29,902 nt of DNA from positions 1 through 29,902 of the forward strand of contig CAYLQA010000042.1 in the NCBI GenBank assembly GCA_964385695.1, in the 5' to 3' direction. Below, piece by piece: positions 14,278 through 22,127 of the stretch (positions are counted from its first letter, which is position 1; the number at the start of each line of letters is the position of its first letter). A program made the position numbers and the translations under genes. The notes under the pieces were generated by a model that worked only from the letters and a program-made list of their open reading frames with translations, ran no database searches and was not told the origin of the DNA. This DNA is from CAYLQA01 sp964385695. GTDB lineage: Bacteria; Desulfobacterota; Desulfobulbia; Desulfobulbales; Desulfurivibrionaceae.

Positions 14278-17200
14278 CTAATAACGCTCGAAATCTCTAT
14301 TGCTTGTATCCAGCATTGAAATATTCACCCCATGGTTGTCTGAATCTGCTTGTTTCGGCTCGGAAGCAGCCGGTGGTGGAGCGATTCTTGCCGGTTCGCG
14401 TAGAGGAAGACTGGGGGCTGACGAGTTCTTGCCAAGCTGAAAGAATGCGATGGATTCCTGGAGAAGGGCCGCTTGGGCGGTAAGTTCTTCACTGGTGGAT
14501 GCCATCTCTTCGGCCGCTGCGCTGTTCGACTGGATTACCTGGTCGAACTGCTGAATAGCGTTGGAGTTTTCTTCAATGCCGCGGGACTGTTCGTTGCTGG
14601 CCGCATCAATTTCATGAACCAGCTCCGCTGTGTTTTTGATTTGCGGCACCATTTCGTTAATTACTTTTCCGGCTCTAGCTGCGGTTTCAACACTCGCGGA
14701 AGCAACCCCTTTAATTTCCTGGGCCGAAACCTGGCTACGCTCGGCAAGCTTGCGTACTTCCGACGCTACCACAGCAAAGCCTTTGCCGTGTTCACCAGCC
14801 CTTGCAGCTTCGATTGCAGCGTTTAAGGCCAGCAGATTCGTCTGCCTGGCAATCTCTTCTACCAATTCGATTTTTTCGGCAATGTGTTGCATAGCGTCAA
14901 CTGTCTCTACCACAGCCTGCCCGCCTTCGACCGCATCAGTTGCGGCTTTTTGGGAGATTGAGGCCGTCTGTTTGGCATTATCAGCTGTTTGGGTCACAGT
15001 ACTGGCTAATTCTTCCATGGAAGAAGAAATTTCCTCAACTGCGGCAGCCTGCTCGCTAGCGCCCTGGGAAACCTGTTGCGAACTGCTGCTGAGTTCCTGG
15101 CTGCCAGAGGCGACCTGGTCGGCGGCAGCACGTACATCGGTGATTATTTCCTTTAGTTTTGATACCATATCTTCCAGAGCCTGCAGCAGTTCGTCTTCCT
15201 CGCTCCGTTTATCAAGTTTTACCATGAGGTTCCCTTCAGAAATATCACGGGCTGCATTGGTGATATCGTTAAGGGCTGCAACCAAGATGGAGACCGCATC
15301 TCCGATACCGTCAAAAACCTTTTTTACCGGAGCTGTGTCATCATCGGCAGGCTCGGTTTCAAGGGAGAGGTTAATGTCGCCAATGGCAAGTTTGTTGAGT
15401 GCCTCCACCAGTTTTTTTGTTTCAGCATCTTGATAATCCGCAACCTTTTTTGCGGTACGTGCAGCATTTTTTATCGCAGTCTGGTCGGAAACAACCTCAA
15501 AAGCGCCGATTATATCACCGTTTTCATCACGAAGCGGTGTGCCGCTGTATGAAATATCCAAGTCCAACCCGGCAACCGGATGGGCGTCGGTTTCCGAGGT
15601 TGCAACCTGCCCGCCCCTAATGGCTTGGCCACAGGCGCATTTATCAGTATTACAGTCACTGGTCTTAAAAAAGTCGAAACACTTGCTGCCAAGGAGCTGA
15701 TTAGGGGTTTTGCCGCCGACCTTGGCTCCAATATCGTTTATGTAGCGGATGGTGAAATCATTATCGATAATCATTGCCGGAGCGGGCATGGTATCCAGCA
15801 GGCCGACCAATCGGGAAATGGTATTGTTGACCCCTTCGATGATTTTCTTAAAATCACCGGCATGTTTTTTCGTATCTGCTCGTTTTTCAAGTTTTCCTTC
15901 TACTGCTGCTTGGGCGAGAATATCGACATCATTTACTAGGCTGCTCACTGTCGTGACGCAGGCGTTGAACGAGTCGGCAATGGTTTTAAAGGTTTCTTGT
16001 ACCTGTGCTGTTTCGCTATCGCTTTCGGCTGGTGTGATGGTGCAGGACGTATCACCTTGAGAGAGCTTCTTCAGGCAAGTGACCACCTTTTTAGTTTCAG
16101 CGTCTTGGTAGTCGGCAATTTTCTTTGCTAGACGGGCGGCTTTTTTAATGGCGGTTTGGTCGGAAACCACCTCAAATGCGCCGATGATTTTGCCTTGGTC
16201 GTCACGTAACGGCATTCCGGTGTATGCAATGTCCAGATCAACACCGGAAGCCGGGTGGGCATCGGTTTCCGAACTTGCAACTCGTCCGTCCTTAATGGCC
16301 TGGCCGCATGCGCATTTATCGGTGTTACAATCGCTGGTCTTAAAATGATCAAAGCACTTTTTGCCGATAACCTGGTTCGGTGTTTTCCCACCGGCCTGGG
16401 CCCCGGCCTCGTTCATGTAGAGAATGCCGAAGTCATTATCAATGATCATTGCCGGAGCCGGCATGGAGTCCAGCAGGCCAACCAGCCGGGAGATGGTACT
16501 GTTGACACCTTCAATGATTTTTTTGAAATCGCCTTGATGCTTCGTTGCATCAGCCCTTGTGGTGATCTTTCCCTCTACAGCCGCCCTGGCAAGCAAGTCA
16601 GCATCTTTAACCAGAGAGTGAATTGCCCCAACCATTGATGACATTGCAACCTGCAGCTCACCGATTTCATCTTCGGCGTCCGTATCTAAGTGTACGTCTG
16701 TCTTGCCGGCGGCGAGATTGCTGGCCGCCTTAACGCATGTATTTATCTGGGCGATAATGGAGCGGCCAATAAACCGGGAAAGCCATCCGCCAACCACAAA
16801 GGCAAGAACGGCCATGCCAAAGATGAGCTGCTTTGTGGAGCCGGCCAAGGCCTCTGTCCGGTTGCCAATACTTTTTGCCTCAGATATTTGAAAGTGTTGC
16901 ATGTCATTTAAGGCTTTGACGTAGTCTCGCTGAGCTTGTTTAAAACCGGCATTCAGCGTCGCTGCTGCCTCACTTTTACGGCCTTGCTGGATGCTGTTTA
17001 AAAAGCTTGCGAGTTCGGTTTTGTATAATCGTCTAGCCTCAACAATTGCATGGAAATGTTTTTTTTCTTTTTCAGAGCCTGCTGCATTTTCCAGCAGACT
17101 TATGTTGTTGCCTATTACCTCCTGGGCTTCGGAAATGCGGCTAGCTTTTTGTTTGATGCTATCGGTTTTCGGCTGAATGACCATGTTCCTAGCAGCCAGT

Positions 17201-17394
17201 GATGCCGCGTTGACCTCTTTGGAAATACCGCTCAAAAGTTCGAGCTTTTGCAGCTTACCGTGTACGGTCTCCCCGATGAACTCATCCAGCTGGTTTACAT
17301 TGACAAAGGCGATTCCTGCAAGCATTGCAGTAAACAAAAGAACCACTGCAAAACCGCCACTGAGTTTTTGTCCGATCTTCATTTTTTTCAGCAT
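14278..17394 (-). CDS. Large methyl-accepting chemotaxis protein with duplicated Cys-rich PAS units
   Basis: About 1038 residues. Order: TM1 (11-30), four-helix-type periplasmic sensor, TM2 (about 185-205), HAMP, then two repeat units of about 200 residues starting near 260 and 485. A further HAMP-like segment and the MCP signalling domain follow, with the hairpin-tip sequence QTNLLALNAAIEAARAGEHG. Each repeat combines a HAMP-like helix pair with a PAS domain containing CFDxFKTSDCNTDKCACGQAI. The C-terminus ends DFERY, fitting the x-[HFYW]-x2-[HFYW] tether pentapeptide that recruits CheR/CheB in some receptors. The start is taken at 17394: GAGGTG (17402-17407) is seven bases upstream. The frame extends to 17469 without start signals. 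The protein should be inner-membrane bound and signal to CheA/CheW. The ligand is unknown; the cytoplasmic PAS domains suggest intracellular redox or metal sensing. Confidence 0.92.
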   Translation of the reverse strand: MLKKMKIGQKLSGGFAVVLLFTAMLAGIAFVNVNQLDEFIGETVHGKLQKLELLSGISKEVNAASLAARNMVIQPKTDSIKQKASRISEAQEVIGNNISLLENAAGSEKEKKHFHAIVEARRLYKTELASFLNSIQQGRKSEAAATLNAGFKQAQRDYVKALNDMQHFQISEAKSIGNRTEALAGSTKQLIFGMAVLAFVVGGWLSRFIGRSIIAQINTCVKAASNLAAGKTDVHLDTDAEDEIGELQVAMSSMVGAIHSLVKDADLLARAAVEGKITTRADATKHQGDFKKIIEGVNSTISRLVGLLDSMPAPAMIIDNDFGILYMNEAGAQAGGKTPNQVIGKKCFDHFKTSDCNTDKCACGQAIKDGRVASSETDAHPASGVDLDIAYTGMPLRDDQGKIIGAFEVVSDQTAIKKAARLAKKIADYQDAETKKVVTCLKKLSQGDTSCTITPAESDSETAQVQETFKTIADSFNACVTTVSSLVNDVDILAQAAVEGKLEKRADTKKHAGDFKKIIEGVNNTISRLVGLLDTMPAPAMIIDNDFTIRYINDIGAKVGGKTPNQLLGSKCFDFFKTSDCNTDKCACGQAIRGGQVATSETDAHPVAGLDLDISYSGTPLRDENGDIIGAFEVVSDQTAIKNAARTAKKVADYQDAETKKLVEALNKLAIGDINLSLETEPADDDTAPVKKVFDGIGDAVSILVAALNDITNAARDISEGNLMVKLDKRSEEDELLQALEDMVSKLKEIITDVRAAADQVASGSQELSSSSQQVSQGASEQAAAVEEISSSMEELASTVTQTADNAKQTASISQKAATDAVEGGQAVVETVDAMQHIAEKIELVEEIARQTNLLALNAAIEAARAGEHGKGFAVVASEVRKLAERSQVSAQEIKGVASASVETAARAGKVINEMVPQIKNTAELVHEIDAASNEQSRGIEENSNAIQQFDQVIQSNSAAAEEMASTSEELTAQAALLQESIAFFQLGKNSSAPSLPLREPARIAPPPAASEPKQADSDNHGVNISMLDTSNRDFERY

Positions 17395-17429
17395 GTTTTC
17401 ACACCTCGCATCTTTTTTGCACCCCTCGT

Positions 17430-17466
17430 AAAAAAAATAGTGAATGAACACACATTCACTATTTTT
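17430..17466 (-). terminator. Terminator of the flavoprotein gene / palindrome at the chemoreceptor promoter
   Basis: A perfect 14-bp inverted repeat (17433-17446 and 17453-17466; core AGTGAATG-6-CATTCACT). Read on the minus strand it is followed by a run of eight T, so it can terminate the flavoprotein transcript. It also lies across the predicted start point of the chemoreceptor promoter, where an operator would sit. Confidence 0.75.
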
Positions 17467-17467
17467 C

Positions 17468-17497
17468 ATAATAGGCAGGTGAAAAAAATATTATCAA
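17468..17497 (-). promoter_or_regulatory. Sigma-70 promoter for the chemoreceptor gene
   Basis: On the minus strand, TTGATA (17492-17497) and TATTAT (17468-17473) are separated by 18 bases. Each matches 5 of 6 consensus positions. Transcription would begin near 17461, about 67 bases upstream of the ATG at 17394 and inside the adjacent palindrome. Confidence 0.6.
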
Positions 17498-17525
17498 GGG
17501 CTTTTATGTTATGAAGATTTGTGCT

Positions 17526-18638
17526 TTATTCGATTGCCTGAAACTTTTTGATAAAACGTTTATCAATCCAGTCCTTGATCCAAAAGGCGATTCTGCCGTC
17601 AAATTGCAGCCAATTTTTCCTGAGCACGCCGGTACCGTCGCCCAGGTTGAAGATGAGCAGATAATCAGGCCCCGGCTCGAATTTCATCAACGGGGTCTCT
17701 TCAAGGCTCGCCAGCAGGTTGTGATAGAGGATTGGGTTTTGCCGTACCGCGTACACGCCAACCTTGTCCAGCGGTTGCGGCTCATGATAAATGCAGTCCC
17801 CGCCGCCGAAGATATTGGCATATTGGGGGTTTTGCAGGTAGGAATTTACCAAGAGGCCGCCGTCCGGCCCGGTGGGCAGGTGGGAATCGGCAAAAATCTT
17901 TGCTGGTTTCACCCCCAGGGCCAAAAAGGTGAAATCGGTTGGGAATTTTTCTCCGCTCTCCAGTTCCACCTGGCCCATGGCCACCCGCTTGACGTAACCG
18001 TTGGTGCATATCTCAATGCCGCGGTTTTCTAGAGATTCTTTGCTGCTGCGCTGGATAGCCTCCGGGAATCGCCCCATGAAGCTGTTGCCTGCAAAGATGC
18101 GGATGTGCGGCTGATTCGCACCCAGGTCCTTGGCCAAGCGCCAGACGTTGCCCGCTACCTCCACAGCCGAGGGGCCACCCCCTATTACTCCAACGTGGAT
18201 TTCCTTTTGTCGAAAGAGCTTGAGCAACCGCTCCTGGGCCTCCTGCAGTTTTTCAATGGGTTTGACCGAGTAGATATCTTCTGAGTCGGCAATCTCAGGT
18301 GAACGGGGTACAAAGCTTCCCGCGTTAAAGGAGATGACATCGTAATGAAGGCGCTTGCCGGATTCAAGATAGAGTTCCTGCTTGTCGGCATCCACCTTGA
18401 GCGCTTTGTCCAAGACAAAGGTGGCTCCCTGTTTTTCCACCACGTGCTTGGTTGCAAAGCGGATCTCCTCCGGCTTGTAGAATTTGCCCAACATGCCTGG
18501 GCCCATGCCTGAATAGTAATGGTGAGTGGATGGGCCGACCACGGTCACCCTGTGGCCCTTTTCGATTATTTGCCAAAGGTTGGCCAGGGTCACCATGTGT
18601 GCGTGCCCTCCGCCTACCAGTACGAGATGTTTGCCCAT
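17526..18638 (-). CDS. FAD/NAD(P)-dependent oxidoreductase, SelD N-terminal-like family
   Basis: A 370-residue two-dinucleotide-binding flavoprotein related to NDH-2 and sulfide:quinone reductases. The first Rossmann loop is LVLVGGGHAHM, the variant typical of the pyridine nucleotide-disulfide oxidoreductase family that is often fused to the N-terminus of selenophosphate synthetase. The second is VGVIGGGPSAVEVAGN. A late FAD-binding segment reads NIFGGGDCIY. No redox-active C-x-x-C pair near the N-terminus is visible. Homologues occur stand-alone or fused to SelD, but the reaction is not established to my knowledge; a membrane-associated NAD(P)H dehydrogenase is the alternative. It is divergent from the U32 gene and upstream of the chemoreceptor on the same strand, separated by a terminator. 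Confidence 0.8.
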   Translation of the reverse strand: MGKHLVLVGGGHAHMVTLANLWQIIEKGHRVTVVGPSTHHYYSGMGPGMLGKFYKPEEIRFATKHVVEKQGATFVLDKALKVDADKQELYLESGKRLHYDVISFNAGSFVPRSPEIADSEDIYSVKPIEKLQEAQERLLKLFRQKEIHVGVIGGGPSAVEVAGNVWRLAKDLGANQPHIRIFAGNSFMGRFPEAIQRSSKESLENRGIEICTNGYVKRVAMGQVELESGEKFPTDFTFLALGVKPAKIFADSHLPTGPDGGLLVNSYLQNPQYANIFGGGDCIYHEPQPLDKVGVYAVRQNPILYHNLLASLEETPLMKFEPGPDYLLIFNLGDGTGVLRKNWLQFDGRIAFWIKDWIDKRFIKKFQAIE

Positions 18639-18848
18639 TGGAGGTCCTTTTTTTCGGCTCAGGATGTTGTCTAGAGAGTGCCCAAGGCTTGTTTAATCAT
18701 TATGTCGAAGCATGGGTAAAACAACAAACCCATTCTTGCTACATGGCATAATAAATCATGAGTGATCCCGGTTCATAAGGTGTTCCTTTATGAAAAAAGC
18801 AGTATAACAAGAATAACCAATGAAACTTTACAGGACTGTACCCATATA

Positions 18849-21083
18849 ATGACCCCGACCGATAACACGACATCGCCCATGGAGCTTCTGGCCCCAGCCG
18901 GAACCCTTGAGGCCTTTGAAACGGCAATAGCTGCCGGCGCCGATGCCGTTTACATCGGCGCCCCTGCCTTTAACGCCCGTAACCTGGCCAAACATTTTTC
19001 CTATGCCGAGGTGGCGGCCATGGTCGACCATGCCCATAAAAACGGGGTCAAGGTCTATGCGGCCATGAACTCGCTGATGAAGGAGAACGAAATCCGTGAG
19101 GCCGTCAATACCTTAGGCTCCCTTGAGGCCCTGAGTATTGATGCGGTAATCATCCAGGATTTGGGCATCTACCACTTGGCGCAGAAGTACTTTCCGGATC
19201 TGCGTCTCCATGCCAGCACCCTGCTTGGGGCGCATAATTCCCTGGCTATACGGCAGTTCAGCTCCATGGGTTTCAAGCGGGTGGTTTTGGCCCGTGAGAT
19301 GACCATGGGCGAGATCAGCGCGGCCCACGCGGCAAACGATGTGGAACTTGAGGTCTTTATCCACGGTGCGCTCTGCTTCAGCTACTCCGGCCTTTGTCTG
19401 TTCAGTTCATTTCTTGGCGGCAAAAGCGGTTTGCGTGGCCGCTGCGTCCAGCCCTGTCGTAGGCGATATACCTGGGGCGGCAAGGGCAAGGCCAAGCTGG
19501 CAGGGTACCTCTTTTCCATGCATGACCTTTCCGGCATTCAACTTCTGCCCAAACTGCAGGAGGCAGGAGTTACCTCACTTAAAATAGAGGGCCGGATGCG
19601 CAGCGCCCAGTATGTGGATGCGGTGATCAGCGGCTATCGTATGGCCCTTGATAACCCGGGAGACAAGGCCGCATTGACTGAGGCCATGGGGATTCTTGAG
19701 ACTGCCATGGGCAGAAAACCAACGCGCGGTTATTTTGAAAAACCCCAACCCAAGGATATTCTCTCGCCCCAGCATTCCGGCAATATCGGCATGTTCCTGG
19801 GCAAGGTCGAGCGCATTAAAGAAAATCGAGCCCTTGTTTCCCTCAAGGCCCCGCTTGCCAAAGGCGATCGCCTGCGGCTCCATAATGAAAAATCCGGGGA
19901 ACGCCAGGGTTTTGCCTTAAAGGGACTGTTTTTTAAAAACAGGTCCGTGAGCCAGGGGCAAAAAGGCCAACGGGTGGAATTAGAACTGCCCGGTCTGGCC
20001 GCAAAGGGTGACCCGCTTTATAAGGTGGACGTCACAGGGCGTCGGGGCAAAAAAGCGCATTCTGCCATCAAAGTTGCCCCTTGGCAGAAAAAGGTAGGTC
20101 GCCTGGTAAAACAGGAGTGGCTGAACGAGGTGATGCGCGGCGAATTGCTCAAGGCCAGGATGAAAAATCCGCAACGGCGTCAGGAGGGCAAGGGCAGGGC
20201 AGGCCGCTCCCAACGCGGCAGGCAGGTGCAACTGCCTCTGAACTGGTGGCTTAAGGTGGATGATCTCAAAAAGCTGCAAATCTCCTTGCCGCAAAGCCCC
20301 AATCAGGTTGTGGTGACCCTGACTCGGGAGACCATGGCCCAACTGGGCCGCATGCGCAAGATCATTGCCCCCTATCGCCGCCGCCTGACCTGGGCTCTGC
20401 CTCCGGTGATCTTGGAAGGGGACCTTGCTTTTTACGAGGAGAGCATTGCCCAGCTGATAGGCCAAGGTTTTCGCAGCTGGCAGATCGCCCACATCGGCCA
20501 GCAGCTCCTCTTTGCGCAATATGCCAAGGCCCCGGTACAAGCAAAGCCCAAAGCGCCCATGCGTGGCAAGAAAAAACGCCCGCCCCAGCAACAGCCCGGC
20601 GCACTGATCCTGTACGCGGATTACACTTTAAATGCGATGAATTCCCTGACGCTGAAGGTGTTACGCGGCTTTGGCGTGCAAAAGGGGCAGCTTGCCATTG
20701 AGGCGGACAAGGATACCCTTGCCGGTGTTGTGCAGCATAAGAGCGGGGTGGAGACGGGGCTTACCGTTTACGGTGCGCCACCGCTTTTTACCGCCCGCCT
20801 GATGCCGGAATTCTTTCAATACGAGCGCCCGCTCCTCAGTCCGAGGGGAGAGGGGATTATCCTCAAAAAGCGTTGGGGCCACACCATTGCCGTGGCCCAA
20901 CAGCATTTTTCCTTACTGGCGGAACTCTCCGAGCTGGCCGCCCTTGGCATCCACTATGCTGTGGTGGATTTGAGCCAGGTGGATGTGCGGCGGGGCGAGT
21001 TGTCCGGCATCTTTAAAGAGATCAGCGCAACCAAACGTAATCGACGGTTGAGTTCGTTCAATTATTTCGGAGAAATGTTTTGA
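18849..21083 (+). CDS. Peptidase U32 family protein (RlhA/YegQ-like)
   Basis: About 744 residues. The N-terminal third is the U32 barrel: MELLAPAGTLEAFETAIAAGADAVYIG, then the family signature EVFIHGALCFSYSGLC with Cys176, followed by RGRCVQPCRRRY. U32 proteins were first named collagenases; better-studied members RlhA and TrhP act in prephenate-dependent 5-hydroxylation of rRNA cytidine or tRNA uridine. The Cys cluster may hold an Fe-S centre. The C-terminal part (from about 370) has beta-rich and basic stretches, as in the long RlhA-like forms with a DUF3656 region. ATG 18849 is chosen because the homology begins just after it; ATG 18879 is also possible, and no strong Shine-Dalgarno is seen for either. 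RNA modification is more probable than proteolysis, but the target is not determinable here. Confidence 0.85.
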   Translation: MTPTDNTTSPMELLAPAGTLEAFETAIAAGADAVYIGAPAFNARNLAKHFSYAEVAAMVDHAHKNGVKVYAAMNSLMKENEIREAVNTLGSLEALSIDAVIIQDLGIYHLAQKYFPDLRLHASTLLGAHNSLAIRQFSSMGFKRVVLAREMTMGEISAAHAANDVELEVFIHGALCFSYSGLCLFSSFLGGKSGLRGRCVQPCRRRYTWGGKGKAKLAGYLFSMHDLSGIQLLPKLQEAGVTSLKIEGRMRSAQYVDAVISGYRMALDNPGDKAALTEAMGILETAMGRKPTRGYFEKPQPKDILSPQHSGNIGMFLGKVERIKENRALVSLKAPLAKGDRLRLHNEKSGERQGFALKGLFFKNRSVSQGQKGQRVELELPGLAAKGDPLYKVDVTGRRGKKAHSAIKVAPWQKKVGRLVKQEWLNEVMRGELLKARMKNPQRRQEGKGRAGRSQRGRQVQLPLNWWLKVDDLKKLQISLPQSPNQVVVTLTRETMAQLGRMRKIIAPYRRRLTWALPPVILEGDLAFYEESIAQLIGQGFRSWQIAHIGQQLLFAQYAKAPVQAKPKAPMRGKKKRPPQQQPGALILYADYTLNAMNSLTLKVLRGFGVQKGQLAIEADKDTLAGVVQHKSGVETGLTVYGAPPLFTARLMPEFFQYERPLLSPRGEGIILKKRWGHTIAVAQQHFSLLAELSELAALGIHYAVVDLSQVDVRRGELSGIFKEISATKRNRRLSSFNYFGEMF

Positions 21084-21089
21084 GGACAG

Positions 21090-21207
21090 GCGATTACAGA
21101 ATACCGCATCTGCTGCGTTATCGGCCTGGAAGTTTATGCCCTTTAGGGTACATACCGAAGTATAGCGAACACACCTCTGCCTTGCATCTCCGGCATTCTC
21201 TAATCGC
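21090..21207. repeat. Imperfect palindromic intergenic element, copy 1
   Basis: The ends (GCGATTACAGAATACCG at 21090 and its near-complement ending at 21207) are inverted over about 25 bp. The interior contains GCATCTGCTGCGTTATCG and CTCTGCCTTGCATCTCCGGC. Copy 2 at 24610-24711 shares the end symmetry and both interior blocks. It occupies the gap between the U32 gene and the LolA-like gene. Confidence 0.75.
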
Positions 21208-21232
21208 TGGCTGGCAAAGCATAATAATTTCT

Positions 21233-22012
21233 TTGTTTCGTTCGGTATGTCCTAGATGGATTGTGCTCTCGTTGCTTTTTCTTGCGACTTTTCCCTCACC
21301 CGTCCTGGCCCAGGAAGATCCGCAGGTGGCCCGTGCTCGGGAGATCTTGGAGGAGATTGACGATTTGTATCGTTCCGCCTCATCTAAAGGCCGTTTGCGG
21401 ATGCAGGTGAGTACTGCGCATTATACCCGAACCCTGGTCATGGAGAGTTGGTCCAAGGGTAAGGAAAAGTCACTGGTTCGTATCCTGGCGCCGCTCAAGG
21501 AAAAGGGCACGGTGAGCCTGAAGAACGACAACAATATGTACACCTACCTGCCTAAAACCGATCGGGTGATTCGCCTGACCTCGGGCATGATGATGGGCTC
21601 GTGGATGGGCAGCCATTTTACCAATGATGATCTGGTCAAGGAGTCGCGTTTGTCCGAGGACTATGATCCGCGCATCACCTTTGAGGGCGAGCGTGACGGG
21701 GAATCGATTATCGAGTTCACGCTTACACCCAAGCCGGATGCCCCGGTTGTTTGGGGCAAGATCATCACCGAGATCTTTTCAAAAAGCAGGTTGCCTCTCC
21801 GGTCCGCCTATTATGATGAGGATGGCGAGTTGACCCGCACCATTGTCTTTAGCAATATTCAGCCCATGGGGGGGCGCAAGCTTCCCACCATCCTCAGTGT
21901 GGTGCCGACAGATAAGCCGGACGAACACACCGAATTGATCTATGAGGAGATTGTTTTTGATCTGGAGCTGCCAGAGAGTATGTTCTCTCTGATGCAGCTT
22001 CGCAGGCGTTAG
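21233..22012 (+). CDS. LolA-like periplasmic protein (outer membrane lipoprotein-sorting type)
   Basis: About 259 residues. A signal peptide (FRSVCPRWIVLSLLFLATFPSPVLA) precedes a LolA/LolB-type fold. Recognisable blocks are TRTLVMESWSKGKEKSLVRILAP, NMYTYLPKTDRVIRL and MMMGSWMGSHFTNDDLVKES, characteristic of the LolA-like family named outer membrane lipoprotein-sorting protein. Members are thought to carry lipidic cargo across the periplasm. The frame is open to 21080, but that stretch is the palindromic repeat, so translation probably starts at TTG 21233 or GTG 21263; neither has a good Shine-Dalgarno. It is followed by two FtsX-type permeases, an ATPase and a beta-barrel protein, which argues for a joint export task. 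It is not the canonical LolA of the cell. Confidence 0.83.
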   Translation: MFRSVCPRWIVLSLLFLATFPSPVLAQEDPQVARAREILEEIDDLYRSASSKGRLRMQVSTAHYTRTLVMESWSKGKEKSLVRILAPLKEKGTVSLKNDNNMYTYLPKTDRVIRLTSGMMMGSWMGSHFTNDDLVKESRLSEDYDPRITFEGERDGESIIEFTLTPKPDAPVVWGKIITEIFSKSRLPLRSAYYDEDGELTRTIVFSNIQPMGGRKLPTILSVVPTDKPDEHTELIYEEIVFDLELPESMFSLMQLRRR

Positions 22013-22021
22013 AGCCTGGGC

Positions 22022-22094
22022 AATGGAGAATGAAAAATGCAAAATGAAGATTGAGAGAGAGAATTCAGCAATTTTTCATTTTTCATTCTCCATT
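22022..22094. repeat. A-rich inverted repeat before the first permease gene
   Basis: AATGGAGAATGAAAAATG (22022-22039) and its exact complement (22077-22094) form an 18-bp stem with a 37-base loop. Both arms continue into GCAAAATG-type sequence, so they are pieces of one simple unit arranged in opposite directions. It lies between the LolA-like stop and the permease Shine-Dalgarno. Confidence 0.85.
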
Positions 22095-22127
22095 TTGCAT
22101 TCCGGCAGAGGGGGGAAGGCCACTGCG

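Noticed and set aside
14630..15433. 267-codon plus-strand open frame inside the chemoreceptor gene
   Set aside because: It is antisense to the MCP signalling domain, is Ser/Ala-rich as expected for a mirrored helical coding frame, and has no Shine-Dalgarno or homology.
21080..21232. N-terminal extension of the LolA-like protein overlapping the U32 stop
   Set aside because: This stretch is the palindromic repeat and encodes no signal-peptide-like sequence; the signal peptide starts after 21233.
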